From: Bacteroidota bacterium
GTDB taxonomy: Bacteria; Bacteroidota; Bacteroidia; Bacteroidales; FEN-979
Reading direction: 5' to 3'
Length of the DNA stretch: 64,000 nucleotides
Assembly (NCBI GenBank): GCA_026391355.1
Contig: JAPLDH010000038.1
Span: 1 to 64,000, forward strand
Shown in pieces: positions 62,093-64,000 of this stretch (the first letter of the stretch is position 1; each line of letters begins with the position of its first letter). A program made the translations under genes and the position numbers. Under the pieces are notes generated by a model. It did no database searches. It was not told the DNA's origin and worked only from the letters and a program-made list of their open reading frames with translations.

Positions 62093-63487
62093 ATGAAAAA
62101 GAAAACTCATAGTTTGATCTTTAACCTTAAAAGAAGCCATGTTCTTCTTTTTATGTTATTCGTTGTTATGGGTTGTTCTCCTCATGGATGCAAAAGACAG
62201 GAAGCGATCAGAGTCAAAATCTTTTTTATCGATCAGATCCCATTGAAGGAAACAGATATTTTTCCTCAGGATATTATTGAAATGTTAATGCCGTTCGGAT
62301 TGGATTCCAATTCAAAACTTTATTTAATTCCGAAAGTGGAAGTAACAAGAATTGATACCTTATATGATGAACAAAGATTTGAAAATAGAGGCCTACCTCC
62401 TTTTAGGCAATTTGTCCGTTTAATATTTCCACTGCATCCAGAACTTCTTCAGGAGGATATTCAACAACGCTTTAGGCTAAATAAAATAGGGAAAGATTTA
62501 ACACGCACAATAAAAATATCGGATTCCGGCAGGAATTATAAGCTGATGGAATCCTTATTGGGGGAATATTTCAATAAGGACAAGAGAATAGGGCATATTT
62601 TTTATTATTCACTCGACACAAATTTGAAAAGCTTTCTGCTGATTCCAGGTAAAATAGAATTAAAAGTTTTTCATAATCCTGTTGATATTCAACGCGTGAT
62701 TGCAACAGAAAGGAGTTATTCCGATCAAGCTTCGGGAACCGGATGCTCCTGCGCTTGCTCCTGTCAATGTTCATGTAAAAGTCGCAACAATAGTGAATAC
62801 CTCATCATTTACGATCCGGGAATACATCATTCTGAAATCAGATTGACCAATCCTCCCGGTGAAAATTATCTATGTCTTTCCGGTGGTGGAGTAAAAATAG
62901 AGAGGGATCTGGGACCATTCAGAACAAATATTGATTATGATTCGATATGTTGGAAACTAATACCTAAAAAAACCGGTAATGGGTTTTCTGTAATTCCTGA
63001 GAGTGGGTCAGGAAAAAACCTGAAGGTGACATTCACAAGACCAGGTGCGCTTTCAGAAGGTTCTGTTGCCATCCGTGTAACGCCATTTAAGAAAGGCTAT
63101 CATTCGAAATCTGCTGATTTCGAGTATCAGCTGGTGTATTGTCATTTAGATTCTTCATTGGTAACGGTTACAAAAAAGTTTAGGTGTCCTCCGGAAATTA
63201 TTCGTTCCCGATTGAATGTAAAACGCCAAAAGATTATTGATGAGTTTATAGGAATTGTCAACCAGATTAATGCCACAAAAAATCAGAAAGAAATAATTTC
63301 TTTGAGAAGCAAGGCAATTGAAATATTGCAGGGAATTGATCATTGCAGGGTTCTCTACGATGTTCCGGGGAATAATTCCGGGTCTTCATTGCTTCCGGAG
63401 AATTTCCCGGTCAATAATTTGAACTTGAGAATTGAGCCTTTATGGGACGAATGTGGGGTCATTCAGGGGATCCATCTGCACCGATAA
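62093..63487 (+). CDS. Lipoprotein with a CxC cluster, paralogue of the 47945 gene
   Basis: 464 residues. Lipobox VVMGC, then SPHGCKR as in the paralogue. The shared N-terminal domain reads DIFPQDIIEMLMPFGLDSN, YLIPKVEVTRIDT and ENRGLP; the Ig-like region reads DSICWKLIPKKTGNGFSVI, then EGSVAIRVTPFKKGYHSK. Instead of the KLEKEKK helix it has a short cysteine cluster, GCSCACSCQCSCKSR near residue 220. The C-terminal domain (IDEFIGIVNQI, ECGVIQGIHLHR) matches. The cluster could bind metal or form disulfides; neither is known for this family. Confidence 0.7.
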   Translation: MKKKTHSLIFNLKRSHVLLFMLFVVMGCSPHGCKRQEAIRVKIFFIDQIPLKETDIFPQDIIEMLMPFGLDSNSKLYLIPKVEVTRIDTLYDEQRFENRGLPPFRQFVRLIFPLHPELLQEDIQQRFRLNKIGKDLTRTIKISDSGRNYKLMESLLGEYFNKDKRIGHIFYYSLDTNLKSFLLIPGKIELKVFHNPVDIQRVIATERSYSDQASGTGCSCACSCQCSCKSRNNSEYLIIYDPGIHHSEIRLTNPPGENYLCLSGGGVKIERDLGPFRTNIDYDSICWKLIPKKTGNGFSVIPESGSGKNLKVTFTRPGALSEGSVAIRVTPFKKGYHSKSADFEYQLVYCHLDSSLVTVTKKFRCPPEIIRSRLNVKRQKIIDEFIGIVNQINATKNQKEIISLRSKAIEILQGIDHCRVLYDVPGNNSGSSLLPENFPVNNLNLRIEPLWDECGVIQGIHLHR

Positions 63488-63512
63488 ACTCACAATCAAA
63501 AATCGATGGAAT

Positions 63513-64000
63513 ATGAAAAAAAACAATTATTATATACAAGTTACTCTTGGGGGTATCATGCTATTTATTTTTACATCGATATCTGCTCAGAGATGCCTGG
63601 AATTGCCTGAATGTCTTTTAAATCCATCCGTTAAAGTTGATATTGGCACGCTATTATCACACCAAAAAAGAATAAAATATCAACCATGGATTGTCTATTC
63701 CGACAGAGGGGAAAATTTCTCAAAAATGTATTATGTTGTTGAAGAGAACACATCTCAAGTTCATGTTTTTGAAGCTTCAGGACATGTAAAAAGGAGACTT
63801 CTGAATCCTATTGACAAAGGTTGGATTTCGAAAACCGCCTTCATTATGTATTTTGGAGCTGAACGCAGTGAGAATTCACTCATTCATCGTAAATGTCTGA
63901 CCACTATCTCTTGTTACAATGTTGATGGTAATTGGGAGAATCAAATGGAAATATACAGTCATGTTCTCATTTACAGGTCTCCTCATGATACTATACCCAT
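63513..64000 (+). CDS. TssR-like secreted protein, second copy (cut by window end)
   Basis: Not in the ORF track because it runs off the window. ATG 63513, 26 nt after the lipoprotein gene, encodes a signal peptide (about 1-25, LFIFTSISAQ) and 162 residues in all. CLELPECLLNPSVKVDIGTL, QPWIVYSDRGENFSKMYYVV and NSLIHRKC align with the start of the 41554 product (PKCLREGNVRVNL, EPWVVFSDRDPDFGTMYYVV, NSMIHRKC). The gene probably continues for about 2 kb beyond the window. Confidence 0.75.
   Translation, partial: MKKNNYYIQVTLGGIMLFIFTSISAQRCLELPECLLNPSVKVDIGTLLSHQKRIKYQPWIVYSDRGENFSKMYYVVEENTSQVHVFEASGHVKRRLLNPIDKGWISKTAFIMYFGAERSENSLIHRKCLTTISCYNVDGNWENQMEIYSHVLIYRSPHDTIP

Noticed and set aside
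41554-64000. A complete type VI secretion system
   Set aside because: Only TssR-like similarity is seen; no TssB/C sheath, Hcp, VgrG, TssK/F/G baseplate or ClpV gene is present in the window.

Overview
The window looks like a chromosomal contig of an anaerobic Bacteroidota (Bacteroidales-like) bacterium. The evidence is a type IX secretion (T9SS) sorting domain, BatA-type proteins, Bacteroidota-style promoters (TTTG, about 20 nt, TAnnTTTG), an S16 protein with a long acidic/alanine-rich tail, and housekeeping proteins of clear Bacteroidota flavour (RsmE, DnaE, ValS, GdhA). No rRNA, tRNA or CRISPR array was recognised.

Layout. 1-2.6 kb is a small accessory island: the 3' end of an IS66-type transposase, a DUF4365 protein, a RES-domain protein, a radC remnant and a higBA toxin-antitoxin pair. 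2.8-9.6 kb holds rsmE, a DUF4159 protein and a heterodisulfide-reductase-like cluster (HdrC, HdrB, HdrA, a second HdrC, and a fused membrane HdrE/HdrD protein) that should pass electrons between soluble FeS/flavin partners and the quinone pool. 9.6-12.3 kb is an AT-rich two-gene insert bracketed by inverted palindromic repeats. 12.4-15.6 kb pairs a TMTC-like membrane glycosyltransferase with a GH47 alpha-mannosidase. 15.7-23.2 kb (minus strand) is dnaE-trxA-DUF58-valS. 23.5-32.3 kb contains rpsP-rimM-trmN6, a C26 amidohydrolase lipoprotein, a MORN/YwqK lipoprotein, gdhA, a BatA protein and a GT2 glycosyltransferase.

32.7-64 kb is the remarkable part, a single-strand locus of about 31 kb made mostly of cell-envelope proteins. 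It starts with a roughly 2000-codon tail-fibre-like adhesin, a T9SS cargo protein and a barrel-like protein. It continues with a TssR-like secreted protein, an ABC ATPase with an FtsX-type permease, a four-helix membrane protein, lipoproteins, and a MotA/TolQ/ExbB channel preceded by two small single-helix proteins. A giant Rhs/YD-repeat lipoprotein with an internal AT-rich toxin-like cassette follows, then an NfeD/SPFH pair. The locus then presents second copies of the membrane protein (twice), the lipoprotein and the TssR-like protein, the last cut by the window edge. No sheath, tube, baseplate or ClpV gene is visible, so it is not a standard type VI system. I propose it as a candidate undescribed, ion-motive-force-coupled envelope machine that displays or exports an Rhs protein.

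Two cross-cutting themes. Many gene ends carry short-period (7-8 bp) repeats or hairpins that start at, or even inside, the last codons. The 32.7-58.8 kb stretch contains one in-frame stop and two single-base frameshifts, which may be real decay or base-calling errors.
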